A model generated the notes under the pieces. The model was not told the origin of the DNA and made no database searches. It was given only the letters and a program-made list of their open reading frames with translations. This document shows, piece after piece, positions 27,113 through 36,800 of a stretch of 64,000 nucleotides of DNA. The translations under genes were made by a program, and so were the position numbers. Positions within the stretch are counted from its first letter, which is position 1, and every line of letters begins with the position of its first letter. Origin of the DNA: Roseiarcus sp036489975 (GTDB lineage: Bacteria > Pseudomonadota > Alphaproteobacteria > Rhizobiales > Beijerinckiaceae); assembly GCA_036489975.1 (NCBI GenBank), contig DASXES010000111.1, positions 1-64,000 of the forward strand. The letters run 5' to 3'.

Positions 27113-29431
27113 TTGGTAACCTTAATGCAACTGAAGTCTCCAACGCCCGATCCCAGCGCTCCCCAAGAGTTCCCGGACGAGCTCTATATTGGATTCGTCG
27201 ACAATCTGCTGGTCGAGGTGAGAAGCCTCTTCCTCGCCTGCACCGCAAGCGTCGCCGCCGCCGTCCTCGCCGCCGTCGCCTCCGGGAGCCGCGCCTTGTG
27301 GATTTGCGCAGGCCTGATGCTGCTCCTTTCCTGCGTGCGGATGCATTTCCAGCTCATCCACGCGAGGAACCGTCCAAGCCCGAATATCGCGACGGCCCGC
27401 ATGCGGGAGAACATTTTCATCGCCGGGGCGACGGCCCACATGGCCCTCCTGTCGACCTGGACCCTCGTCGCGTTCGCCGCGACGGACGAAGGCTTCGTGC
27501 GCTTTCTCGCAGCGACCGTGACGGTGCCCTACACGTTCGGCATGTGGACGCGCAGCTTCGCACTCGATCGCGGCATGAATGCGCAGATCGCCGTCGCCTT
27601 TATTCCCCTCAGCGCGGCGCTTCTGGTCGGCGGAGGGTGGTATCCGGCGCTGATCTTCATTTCGCTGCTGCCGCTCTTTCTTTTCATCAAGTCATCCTCG
27701 ATTCGCCTCAAGGGCATTTTCCGGGCGGAGGTCGCCGCCCGAAACCGAAGCGCCATGCTGGCGCAGCGCCTCGACACCGCGCTCAACAACATGTCGCACG
27801 GCCTGTGCATGATCGACCGACAGGGACGGCTCATCCTCGCCAACGACAAATTCCACTCGATCTTCCGTCTGCCCGCCGACGAGCCGCTCGATGGGGTCCA
27901 CGCGCGCGCTGTGTTCCGCAAGCTCGTCAGAATCCGCTCGATCGGCGAAGCAACCCTGCTTCCCCTGTCAGGCGCCGTCTTCGGCAAGGGAAACGGCAGC
28001 TCGGATATCGTCGTGCCGATCGAGATCCCGGACGGCAGAGCGATCGAGATCACCGTCCACAAGATGGGCGACAACGGCACGGTCCTCGTCATCCAGGACG
28101 TCACCGAGCGGCGCGACGCGCAAGCCGAAATCAACCGGATGGCGCGCTTCGACTCCGTCACCGGGCTGCCCAACCGCCGCTGTTTCGAGGAAGAGCTTGC
28201 TCTCGCCCTGCGCCGCGACGGCGCGCCCGGCGCCGGGCTGACCGTGATGTTTCTCGACCTCGACGATTTCAAGCAGGTCAATGACAGCCTCGGCCACCGC
28301 ACCGGCGACAAGCTCCTGGTCGAGATCGCAAGCCGGCTCGGCGCCATCATCGGCCCGAGCGATCTGGTCGCGCGCTGGGGTGGCGACGAATTCGTCATCC
28401 TTCACCATCACGCGCCCGGCCAACTGGAGACCCACGAGCTCGCCAAGCGCATCATCAGCGAAATCAACCGCGCGGTGGTGATCGACGGCAGCGAGGTGAT
28501 CGTCGGCGCGAGCATTGGCAGCGCCTCGGCGCCGGACGACGGCTTAAGTCCCGACGCCCTGCTGTCCAAAGCGGATATCGCGCTCTATGCGGCGAAGGCG
28601 GATGGGCGCCGCGTGTGGAGGGCGTTCGAGCAGGAGATGGACGCCAAGATCCAGATTCGCCGGCTGATCGAGCTCGAACTGCGCGCCGCGGTCGCCACGG
28701 AGGGGATCGAGGTCTATTTCCAGCCGATCATCTCCGTCGCGACGAGGCGGATCGTCGGCTTCGAGGCTCTGGCGCGCTGGCGCAGCGCCCTGCTCGGCCC
28801 GGTGTCGCCGGCCGAATTCATCCCGATCGTCGAGGAGATCGGGCTCATGGAGGAGATGGGCGCTGCGATTCTGAGGCGGGCCTGCAAGGCGTGCGCGGGA
28901 TGGCCGGACGGAATCAGCGTGTCGGTCAATCTGTCCTCGACGCAGTTCCGCAGCGGCCATCTCGAAAAGACGATCCTCGGCGCCCTCGAGGACGCCAACC
29001 TTCCGCCCGAGCGGCTCGACCTCGAAATCACCGAATCGATCCTGCTCGAGGATCGGGGCGACACGCGCCGCACGCTCCAGGACCTGCGCGCCCGTGGCTT
29101 ACGCGTTTCGCTCGACGACTTCGGCACCGGATATTCGAGCCTGAGCTACCTTTTGAGCTTCCCCCTCGACCGCATCAAGATCGACCGTTCCTTCACCATG
29201 GGCCTCGGAATTCAGGAACGCGCCTCGGTGCTGGTCGAAGGCGTCTCCGCCATGAGCCGCAGGCTCGGCATGACCGTGCTGATCGAAGGGGTCGAGACGA
29301 CGAAGCAGCTCAGGATGATCGAGACGCTCGGCACGATCACCGAGGCGCAAGGCTATCTGTTCAGCCGGCCGGTCCCGGAAAAGGACGTGAACGCCCTGCT
29401 CGGGCGCGACTTCCGGGTTCAGGCGGCCTGA
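27113..29431 (+). CDS. Membrane PAS-GGDEF-EAL protein (cyclic di-GMP turnover)
   Basis: A 772-residue inner-membrane signalling protein. Residues 40-205 carry several membrane helices; about 215-335 form a PAS domain (LNNMSHGLCMIDRQGRLILAN); about 340-500 a GGDEF domain with an intact RWGGDEF active site; about 515-765 an EAL domain with intact FEALARW, NLSSTQF, EITES, DDFGTGYSS, KIDRS and EGVET. Both diguanylate cyclase and phosphodiesterase activities are therefore possible. The start is TTG at 27113 or ATG at 27125. No partner gene is coupled to it, but it lies beside the FeeM-like gene, and c-di-GMP commonly controls surface life. Confidence 0.93.
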   Translation: MVTLMQLKSPTPDPSAPQEFPDELYIGFVDNLLVEVRSLFLACTASVAAAVLAAVASGSRALWICAGLMLLLSCVRMHFQLIHARNRPSPNIATARMRENIFIAGATAHMALLSTWTLVAFAATDEGFVRFLAATVTVPYTFGMWTRSFALDRGMNAQIAVAFIPLSAALLVGGGWYPALIFISLLPLFLFIKSSSIRLKGIFRAEVAARNRSAMLAQRLDTALNNMSHGLCMIDRQGRLILANDKFHSIFRLPADEPLDGVHARAVFRKLVRIRSIGEATLLPLSGAVFGKGNGSSDIVVPIEIPDGRAIEITVHKMGDNGTVLVIQDVTERRDAQAEINRMARFDSVTGLPNRRCFEEELALALRRDGAPGAGLTVMFLDLDDFKQVNDSLGHRTGDKLLVEIASRLGAIIGPSDLVARWGGDEFVILHHHAPGQLETHELAKRIISEINRAVVIDGSEVIVGASIGSASAPDDGLSPDALLSKADIALYAAKADGRRVWRAFEQEMDAKIQIRRLIELELRAAVATEGIEVYFQPIISVATRRIVGFEALARWRSALLGPVSPAEFIPIVEEIGLMEEMGAAILRRACKACAGWPDGISVSVNLSSTQFRSGHLEKTILGALEDANLPPERLDLEITESILLEDRGDTRRTLQDLRARGLRVSLDDFGTGYSSLSYLLSFPLDRIKIDRSFTMGLGIQERASVLVEGVSAMSRRLGMTVLIEGVETTKQLRMIETLGTITEAQGYLFSRPVPEKDVNALLGRDFRVQAA

Positions 29432-29614
29432 GGGCGCGACGGCCTATCGAGGATTGCCGCTAACGAGTCCGTTTTGGGCGATTTCAACGGCTTGCAGCGC
29501 GATTAGCGAGTCGCTTTCTTCCCTTAACGCAGAAGCCTGGTGACGGGCCCCACGTCGGGCTGGTCGGTCCGTTTGGGTTTTCCTGGCCGCCGCAAAGACC
29601 CCCATTCATGAGGG

Positions 29615-29674
29615 TTGGATTCTCTTGGATTTCCTTGGATTCTCCCGTCATAATCTATACTTATCAATAGGTTA
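29615..29674. repeat. 60-bp dispersed repeat, copy 2
   Basis: Ungapped alignment with 5126-5185 at about 75 percent. Here the three 10-bp units read TTGGATTCTC, TTGGATTTCC and TTGGATTCTC, so the block contains a small tandem repeat of period ten before the A/T-rich tail ACTTATCAATAGGTTA. Same orientation as copy 1. Confidence 0.7.
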
Positions 29675-29722
29675 AGGTGATTTTGCTCCCCCGGCCCTCG
29701 CTCTTCGGCTTCGGCCCTGGCC

Positions 29723-29749
29723 AAAGAAAGCCGCCCGGAGGCGGCTTTT
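29723..29749. terminator. Bidirectional rho-independent terminator
   Basis: GCCGCC-cgga-GGCGGC (29730-29745) is followed by TTTT on the plus strand and, read from the other strand, by CTTTCTTT. It sits 25 bases past the stop of the minus-strand PEP-CTERM gene and most likely ends that transcript. Confidence 0.7.
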
Positions 29750-29769
29750 CAATTCCCTGGACGTGATTG

Positions 29770-30339
29770 TCAGGCGGCGTTGAGCGCCATCTTATCCTTG
29801 CGTCTATACCCCATGAAGCCCAGGCCAGCGAAGCCGAGGATGATCATCGCCCAGGTGGAGGGCTCGGGAACGGCAGCGGTAACGGGTGGGCCAACTGATA
29901 CTGTTCCAGAAAGCGGGAAGGCGCAGACCTCTCCGCCGCAGGTCGGGGAAAAATACGAGTCGACGCTGGATGCGCCGAAGCCGGAGTTGTACAGGGCCCC
30001 CCCGCCCGTGGGATAGGTGAGGAAAACTTGATCACCTACATTTTCGGTGTTGTAGGTGGCATCGATGATACCACCGTTGATCGCGTACGTGCCGGGAAAA
30101 AACATGGTGGGATCGGTATCGCTAGCGGAGTTCACGCCACCGACGCCAACTATGCTCAAATCGACAGCATAAGAGGTGTTCGTGGTGGCATCGAGTGTGA
30201 AACTTCCCGTCACAGTGCCAAGACCGCCATCGTAACTTGTGTCGACATCATAGCTCACATACGTATCCGCTCTTGCCGTAGTCGCCATCGACAAGACTAC
30301 GAGCGCGGAAAGCGTTGAGTTAATGGCATTTGATCGCAT
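29770..30339 (-). CDS. PEP-CTERM sorting-domain protein
   Basis: A 189-residue exported protein. The signal peptide is MRSNAINSTLSALVVLS with cleavage near ARA-DT. The mature part is a Gly/Ser/Thr/Asp-rich beta domain with two cysteines (PTCGGEVC). The C-terminus is a textbook PEP-CTERM signal: VPEPSTWAMIILGF, a hydrophobic helix, then GYRRK. Such proteins are processed by exosortase and are linked to exopolysaccharide or biofilm matrix. The ATG at 30339 has GGAG 10 bases upstream; the longer open frame to 30480 is not needed. No exosortase gene lies in the window. Confidence 0.88.
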   Translation of the reverse strand: MRSNAINSTLSALVVLSMATTARADTYVSYDVDTSYDGGLGTVTGSFTLDATTNTSYAVDLSIVGVGGVNSASDTDPTMFFPGTYAINGGIIDATYNTENVGDQVFLTYPTGGGALYNSGFGASSVDSYFSPTCGGEVCAFPLSGTVSVGPPVTAAVPEPSTWAMIILGFAGLGFMGYRRKDKMALNAA

Positions 30340-30558
30340 AGGAATTACTCCAAGACGTGCACTGAGAAGAAGATTTCTATAACTCATCCTGTTAACCCGT
30401 AAATTCTTGGGCGTAAGACAAGCCCGTGCGTACCGCAGCGATAAATTCCCTAAACGACGCGTAAACGTCAATCGGTACAAAGGCCCCGGGACGGTCTTGG
30501 GGCGTCCCGGGACTAGCGGCCCATCAACCCCGACTTGTTAACGGTTGACTTTCAATCC

Positions 30559-31209
30559 ATGATCGAAAGCGTGAAGCTTCTCGTGATCGACGATCATCCT
30601 GTGCTGCGGGGAGGCCTATGTGTCCTGCTTCTGCAGATCGAAAAGGACGCTGTCGTATTGCAGGCTGCTAGTGCGGAGGAGGGTCTGGCGCTCGTCGCCC
30701 AGCACGCCGATCTCGACATTGTGATCCTTGATCTCGTCTTGCCTGGGATGGACGGCTTCCAGGCGATCGCGGAATTTGGCCGGCTCCGTCCGGAGCTCCC
30801 GGTCGTCGTTCTGTCATCCTCGGAAAGCGCGAAGGACGCGCGACAGGCGCTCACCCAGGGCGCCCTTGCCTACATCCCGAAATCGGCGACCCAGCATACG
30901 CTGCTTGGCGCCGTGCGCCTGGTGATGAACGGAGACATTTATGTGCCCCCCCTCCTCATCGATGAGACGGATGCCGTCCGGCCGGCGGGGTCTTCCGGTC
31001 GCGAGAGCACGGGAAAACCCGCCTTGACCGAGCGTCAAACCGCCGTATTGCAATCGGTTGGCGAAGGCCGGTCGAACAAGGCGATCGCCTTTGAGCTCGG
31101 TCTTTCCGAGAAAACAGTGAAGTCGCATATTACCGCGATCTTCAAAATCCTGAACGTCGTCAACCGCACCCAGGCGGTCACGGCCGGACGGGAAAGCGGG
31201 CTTATTTGA
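30559..31209 (+). CDS. LuxR/NarL-type response regulator
   Basis: A 216-residue two-component regulator. The receiver domain (1-120) has the acidic pair in VIDDHP, phospho-acceptor D58 in VILDLVLPG, and K in YIPKSA. The C-terminal HTH_LuxR domain has LTERQTAVLQSVGEGRSNK and the recognition helix LSEKTVKSHITAIFK. The ATG at 30559 is preferred; a TTG at 30535 would add eight residues. It converges with the hybrid histidine kinase gene, and the two 3' ends overlap by 8 bases. The pair is a likely cognate system; its targets are unknown. Confidence 0.92.
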   Translation: MIESVKLLVIDDHPVLRGGLCVLLLQIEKDAVVLQAASAEEGLALVAQHADLDIVILDLVLPGMDGFQAIAEFGRLRPELPVVVLSSSESAKDARQALTQGALAYIPKSATQHTLLGAVRLVMNGDIYVPPLLIDETDAVRPAGSSGRESTGKPALTERQTAVLQSVGEGRSNKAIAFELGLSEKTVKSHITAIFKILNVVNRTQAVTAGRESGLI

Positions 31210-32992
31210 CCGGCGCCGAGGCTTCGGCCATGTCGTCTTTTTCTGACCCCATCAGCTTCACAATCGCCGATCGGAGCTTGCTGTTGGAAACCGGCTTGTG
31301 CAGAAGAATAAGCTCGCTCGCCCGCGCCTCAGCCAGGCGATCCGGGGCAGTATCCCCGGTGATCAACATGGCCGGAATATCTTGATTGTATTCCAAGCGC
31401 ATTCGCTCAATGACCGTAATGCCATTCTCATCATCGCGCAGGCGATAGTCGCAGATAACGAGGTCAGGCCGATCGGGTCGAGATGAGAGGCGCTGTATCG
31501 CCTCGTCGCCGGAACCGGCCGTGACAACGTCGTGGCCCCACCCCGTCAACAAGCTTCCCATCGCCTGTTGAATGGCCAACTCGTCGTCTATAACGACGAT
31601 GAGACCGCGGGCGAGCGCGCCTGACAGCGCCGCAGGCCGAGCTTCGACCGGTTCGCTCGCCCTTCTCGACAGCGGGATCGTAAGCTCGAAACAGGAACCG
31701 CGGCCCACTCGAGAGTGCAGCATCAATTTGCAATCGAGCAGATCAGTCATACGCCGGACGATGGCAAGCCCGAGCCCAAGACCCTTGGCGCGATCGCGCT
31801 CCGCGTTGCCCAACTGATAATATTCCTGGAAGACGCGTTCCTGCTGGTCCTGCGGAATTCCCCGACCGGTATCCCATACCTGTATCGCCACCGCAGGGCC
31901 TCTGGGCCGGCAAGCGACGACAATCCGCCCGTGATCAGTATAGCGCACGGCGTTCGAGATAAGATTGCTCAGGATGCGCCCCAGAAGAACCGGATCGGAA
32001 TGCACGACGGCGACGCTTCGTTTCATGACAAGGGCGACGTCCTTGGCGCGCGCTTCGTCGGCGTGATCGCCGCAAATGCGAGTGAGCAGGGGTTCGATGG
32101 CGAAAGAGCGCCGATGAACCTCAACGACGCCGGCGTCAAGGCGCGAGATGTCGAGCAGCGCGGTGAACAGGCCGTCCATCGCGTTGGTCGAGGCTTCGAT
32201 CTGGTCCAGCAACATCTTGCCTTCCAAAGGTATGGCGATCCCTCGCAATGCGCCGGCCAGCAGGCCAAGCGCGTGGACCGGCTGTCGCAGGTCGTGGCTT
32301 GCCGCCGCGAGAAAGGTCGATTTCGCCAGATTTGCGCGCTCCGCAATGTCCTTTTGTCGCGCCAGATCTTCGGCCAGTTCTTCGGTCCGGATCCGCTGGA
32401 GGACCTGGCGCCTGAAAGACTGGTTCGCCTTGACCCCGAGAGCGCCCGTGGCGGCAATGAAGACCAGCATGATCGGAAAGGCCGCCTGCTGAATGGGATC
32501 GGCGGATGTGATGCTGGCGACCAACGCCCCAAGGACGGTCGGCGCAAAGAAGGCAAAGAAGGCCGGCAGAAAGGGACTGAACCCGGGGATGGACCCTGCC
32601 GCCACTCCGCCCACGATGAGAAATACGAGATGCTTGACATCGGAACGTCCGGCGAGCGCTAAACAGATCGACGACCAGCCCCAACCGATCCCTTCGGCGA
32701 AGCTGATGATCGTGAACCAGAGCGCCCATGGCTGCCAGCGATCATTCGTGAGCCGTGATCGCCGATAGAAGCGGCAAAGCTGAATGTGCGCCGCCGCACA
32801 AATGATTATGTACCCTGCCCAGGCCCATCCAGTCCGCGGATTCAAGGCGCCGAGACGCTGCAGGGTCGCCGTCAGAATGATTGCCGCGATGGCTGCGCCG
32901 CAAACGCTAATGGTGATGCTGCCAAACAGCGCGTCGACCTGTTCGACAGCGATCCGCTCTCCTGATTTAGACAAGGGCCGTTCCTCCGGCAT
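31202..32992 (-). CDS. Membrane hybrid sensor histidine kinase with C-terminal receiver
   Basis: A 596-residue inner-membrane kinase. Residues 20-190 hold about six hydrophobic segments and no recognisable periplasmic sensor domain. The H-box is ASHDLRQPVHAL with H233. The ATPase domain has NLISNAVRYTD, DTGRGIP and GLGLGLAIV, and the receiver (about 460-590) has IVVIDDE and phospho-acceptor D515 in ICDYRLRDDENG. The frame is open 196 codons further upstream, but that part is antisense to the transposase gene, so the start is the ATG at 32992. The RAYT element ends only 8 bases upstream of this start, so the kinase may depend on element-derived transcription. Confidence 0.92.
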   Translation of the reverse strand: MPEERPLSKSGERIAVEQVDALFGSITISVCGAAIAAIILTATLQRLGALNPRTGWAWAGYIIICAAAHIQLCRFYRRSRLTNDRWQPWALWFTIISFAEGIGWGWSSICLALAGRSDVKHLVFLIVGGVAAGSIPGFSPFLPAFFAFFAPTVLGALVASITSADPIQQAAFPIMLVFIAATGALGVKANQSFRRQVLQRIRTEELAEDLARQKDIAERANLAKSTFLAAASHDLRQPVHALGLLAGALRGIAIPLEGKMLLDQIEASTNAMDGLFTALLDISRLDAGVVEVHRRSFAIEPLLTRICGDHADEARAKDVALVMKRSVAVVHSDPVLLGRILSNLISNAVRYTDHGRIVVACRPRGPAVAIQVWDTGRGIPQDQQERVFQEYYQLGNAERDRAKGLGLGLAIVRRMTDLLDCKLMLHSRVGRGSCFELTIPLSRRASEPVEARPAALSGALARGLIVVIDDELAIQQAMGSLLTGWGHDVVTAGSGDEAIQRLSSRPDRPDLVICDYRLRDDENGITVIERMRLEYNQDIPAMLITGDTAPDRLAEARASELILLHKPVSNSKLRSAIVKLMGSEKDDMAEASAPVK

Positions 32993-32999
32993 TTGCCCG

Positions 33000-33772
33000 T
33001 ACGGTGACGCTTTACTCAAGCCCTTCTCTTCCTCCGCGCGATTCGCGCGGGCTTCGGCTTCGGGCCGCGCCGCAGGGGCCGCGGATCGCGGCCGGTCGAA
33101 GCGGCAAGACCATCCAGAAAAGCCGGCGAGCCGAGCGGACGGCCAATCGTCTCGCTCGCCCGCAGCGCGGACAAAGCCTCGGCGGGCGCCGGCGTCTCGA
33201 TCAGATCGGCGAAGCGCCCGCCGGCGCGCTCGATCAGCGGCGCCACGCTCACCAGGCCGTCGTCGCGGCCCGAAAGATGCGCGCCGACGCTCGACCAGGG
33301 CCAGTCCTCGGCCCGCTCCACGAGCCCCGCCCTGACCGGGTTCAGCGCCAGGTAGCGCGCCGCCGCCATCACATGCTCCTCGTCCATCGCCGCCGAACCG
33401 AACCGCGCCTGGAACAGGTGCCCGGTCACGCCGAGGCGCCCATTGATCGCCGTCGAATAGCGCCGGTGGGTCTCGCCCAGCGCCCGCGCCAGCGATTCCG
33501 GCCGATCCGGAACGAGGATGAGATGGACGTGGTTCGGCATCAGGCAATAGGCCCAGCACGCCACCCCCTGCTTGCGGCACTGGCTCGCGAGCAGGCCGTG
33601 GTAGAGCGCATAATCGTCGTCGGTGAAGAAGACGCGCTCGCCCCGGTTGCCGCGCTGCATCACATGATGCGGCAGGCCGGGGACGACAAAGCGGGCGATG
33701 CGGGCCATGCGGACCTCCAGAGGCGCGCTCACCAGTTTACGCTAATTAGGGATTTAGTAAACTGTCACCGTA
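33000..33772 (-). mobile_element. RAYT element with imperfect terminal inverted repeats
   Basis: The transposase gene is bounded by an imperfect inverted repeat: plus-strand TACGGTGACGCTTTACT at 33000-33016 and minus-strand TACGGTGACAGTTTACT from 33772 to 33756 (15 of 17 match). A second, nested inverted repeat lies upstream of the gene: CAGTTTAC at 33733-33740 and GTAAACTG at 33757-33764. I do not see target duplications. RAYT genes usually stay as single-copy domesticated genes associated with REP palindromes. Confidence 0.65.
33016..33708 (-). CDS. REP-associated tyrosine transposase (RAYT, Y1/HUH family)
   Basis: A 230-residue single-strand DNA transposase related to IS200/IS605 TnpA. 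It has the HUH motif in YCLMPNHVHLILVP and the late catalytic-tyrosine helix AARYLALNPVRAGLVERAEDWPWSS, plus the N-terminal ARFVVPGLPHHVMQRGNRGERVFF signature of RAYTs. The tail is very basic (RRGPKPKPARIARRKRRA). The start is ATG at 33708; a few residues could be added from 33732. The gene ends 23 bases before the kinase ATG on the same strand. REP palindromes that it might mobilise are not evident next to it. Confidence 0.9.
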   Translation of the reverse strand: MARIARFVVPGLPHHVMQRGNRGERVFFTDDDYALYHGLLASQCRKQGVACWAYCLMPNHVHLILVPDRPESLARALGETHRRYSTAINGRLGVTGHLFQARFGSAAMDEEHVMAAARYLALNPVRAGLVERAEDWPWSSVGAHLSGRDDGLVSVAPLIERAGGRFADLIETPAPAEALSALRASETIGRPLGSPAFLDGLAASTGRDPRPLRRGPKPKPARIARRKRRA

Positions 33773-33876
33773 ATCGCATTTGACGGCTGCCGACGCGAAA
33801 CGGTCATCCCGCGCACGGGCATCGTTGGCTTCCGTCGGACACCGTGAGAACGCGGCTGATTCGCCGTCCGCCTCTT

Positions 33877-36800
33877 TCAAAACCTCAGGGTGAAGTTGGC
33901 TTTGGCGGAGTTCTCGGAGGCGGAGCCCGAGTACTGGCCGGCGTAAGTGAGGCCGATCGACGCGGTCGGGCCAATGGCGTAGTCGAGCCCGAGTTCGGTG
34001 ACGAGCGCGTCGCGCGCGATCGGCGAGCCAGCGAGGCCGAAGGCCGCGCCGGGCGCAAAGGCCAGCGTCGTGATCGGCGATAGGTCGCCAAACGCATGCT
34101 GCCAGCCCAGCGTCGCCCGCGCCGTGAAGGCGCCCGGCAAGGCGTAGGCGCCGTGCGCGCCAAGCGTGGTGTAGGTCGTGTCGAAGGTGGTCGATCCGCT
34201 CATCGCGGCGAGACCCGACTCGTCGACGCCGCCCTCGATGTGCACATAGGCGAGGTTGGCGAACGGCTCCAACGCGGCGGCGCCGAAGGCGAAACTGCGA
34301 GCCGCCTCGCCGAAGACCTGCCACGTCTTGTCGGCATAGCTGCCGTTCTGCTGCCCCCCGAGGCCGACGACGGTGACCTGCCGCGACGTGTCGATGTCGT
34401 TCCAGGTGAAGCTGCCGCCGCCACGCAAAGCCCAGGCGCCGTTTTGCCAGCCGCCATAGAGCGCCATATGATAGCTGTCGGCGGAGCCGGACGCCGCGGC
34501 GGTCGTGGAATTGAAGTTGGACCGGGTGTAGCCGCCGGCGAAGCCGAGGCGCAACGCGCGATTATAGGTGACATCGACGCCCGAGATAATGCCGCCGATC
34601 GAGTCGTCGGTTCGTCCGACATTGTTGTTGCCCTGGAGTGAGCCCCAGCTGCCAAGCCCCTGCGCCCAGACGGCGTAGACGGGCCCCAGCGGCGCGACAG
34701 CAGGCGCCTTTTTCGTCGGCAGCGTGGCGGCGCCCGCCGCCGGCGCGTTCGCGCTATAGGTCAATACGCTGTCGGCCGGCGCCAGGGCGTCGCTTGCGGG
34801 AAAATCCTGCCGCAATCGCTCAAGCACGGCGTCGCGGAGAAAATGCGATTGCTCGGAGAGCACGCCGGCGGCGCTGGCGTGGATCGAAGCGTTGCTGAGG
34901 CTGGCGAAGGCGGCGCGCGCATCCGCCGTCGAGGCCCCGACGACCTGCCGCCATGCGAGGGTCGAGGTCGCCGAATCGAGCGCATTCGCGACCGCCGCTT
35001 CGTTCGGCGTCGACGCGAGTTCCGCGAAACGCTCGGCGCTGCGCGACGTTGTCAGATAGCCGTTAAAGGCATCCTCGCTGAGGGTGAAGTTGATGAACGG
35101 AAAATCGGCGATGGCGAGGGTAGGCTCTTCGACCGTGAGGCCGCCGCCCGTGGTCAGGATCGTATAGGTCTTGCCCGGCACGACCGGCGAGGCGCCTGTG
35201 TTGTAGCGCTCGATCTCGAAGGTCGAGCTTTCGATCGTTGCTGTCTCGCTGACCTGGATCTGGTCGCTCGAAGCGCCGTTGATCTGGACCTGATATTCGG
35301 AATGCGGCTCTATCTCGAGCGGGCCGAAAATATGCAAGGTCCCGATCGAATTGCCCGGCTCGATCTGCCCGCCCTTGTTGTCGACATTGCCAACGATGCG
35401 GCCACTTCCTCCGAGGCTCGCCAGGGGCCCTATTTCGATGCCGCCGCTGGTCACGCTCCCATTCACGATAAGCGCGCTGCCGCCGCCAGTGGTGGAAACC
35501 AGTTTGCCGATTACCGAGCCGTCCACCGTGAGGCGTCCGTCGAACACCAGGACGTTCCCGCGTTTTCCGCCGTCCCCGAGTTCGATGCGTCCGGTGGTCG
35601 TGAGGTTGCCGCTGCCCTGCTTGTAGAGGTCGCCGGAGCCCGTCATGTCGCCCGAATAGGTTCCATCGAAATTCTGCCGGAAACTGACTTCCCAATTGTT
35701 TGTGATTTGTCCTTGCAGGCTGTCCGACGTTCCATAAAGACGACCGTCGTTAACAGTCGTGCCGCCCGTGTAGGAATTCCTGCCCGACAATGTGATTCCG
35801 GCGAGGCCCGATTTTACGACGCTGCCAGGGCCGGTGATTGAACCCGCGAAGGTGTCGGCTGCTTTCGTATCGACAAAATGGAGGACGGAGGGGCCGAAAA
35901 AGGTGACGTCGCCCTTGATCGCGTTAGCGCTGCCCTGCAGTTCGCCGGCATAAATGTTGGTTTTTGAATAGGTATTGGCGCCGTTGAGGATCAACGTCGC
36001 AGGGCCGAGCTTGTTGAGTGTGCCGCCCGTGACGGGTCCGTTCAGCGTCACAGTGAAAAAGCGGGGCTCCTGGATATGGGCGTCGACGAGCACGGAGCTG
36101 TTCGCGCCGGTCAGGACAAGAGGTCTCGAGGAGACAATATCGTCCTTCGTATCGTCGTCCATGACGAACTCCAGGGTCCCGCCAGACATGAGAACGGGAG
36201 CGCCCGCTTTTCCCAAGACCGCGTCGGACTGAACGAACAGCGTGCCGGCCGTGATCTTCGTGCCGCCCGAATACGTATTGACGCCGGTCAGCTGGAGCGT
36301 GCCGAGGCCGCTTTTTACGAACTGGCCGCTCCCGGCGATCGACCCGCTCCAGGTGATGGGGTTGGCGAGAACGTCGATGCCGCCGCCCTTGCCGGTCAGC
36401 AAAAGGCTTCGGTCGATTGCGATCGGACTTGGCGTGGCGATTGAGCTTCCCACCGAGCCGCCGTTGACAATGATGTCGCTGGCAGCCGACCCGAGACTTG
36501 CCCCATCGGTAAACCGCAACGTCCCGCCCGTGATGCTTGCGCCCTTGAAAGTATTGATCCCGGACAGCGTCAAATCGGCGGGGCCCGACTTGGTCAGTTC
36601 AACACCCGAAAGCCTGTACTCCCCTGCGTCAATCGTGACGTTCGCCGGCACGGAAGGAAGCGGGGACGTCAACGTGATGTCCGAAGTCAAGGCAATCGTC
36701 GTTTCGATGCCCGTGGCGTTGCTGATCGCGCTGGCGAGTTCAGCCTGGGTGTCGACGTTGATCGTCTCGGCAAATGCTGAAAGCGCGAACGACGAAGCGC

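Larger units (their letters stand above)
29432..29769. other. Intergenic region with repeat copy 2 and a terminator
   Basis: 338 bases between the GGDEF-EAL gene and the 3' end of the PEP-CTERM gene. It contains the dispersed 60-bp repeat (29615-29674) and a bidirectional hairpin (29730-29745). An open frame on the minus strand over the repeat is homologous in translation to one over the other copy, only because the DNA repeat is shared; I do not consider it a gene. Confidence 0.6.

Noticed and set aside
5126..29674. The two 60-bp repeats as att sites of a 24-kb genomic island
   Set aside because: The DNA between them holds core chromosomal genes (gshA, ugd, thrB, rnhA, cytochromes) and no integrase or tRNA gene, and the copies are too diverged for recent integration.
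32993..33580. N-terminal extension of the hybrid kinase frame
   Set aside because: The 196 extra codons are the complementary strand frame of the RAYT region and read as Gly/Arg/Ala low complexity; the RAYT frame is the real one.
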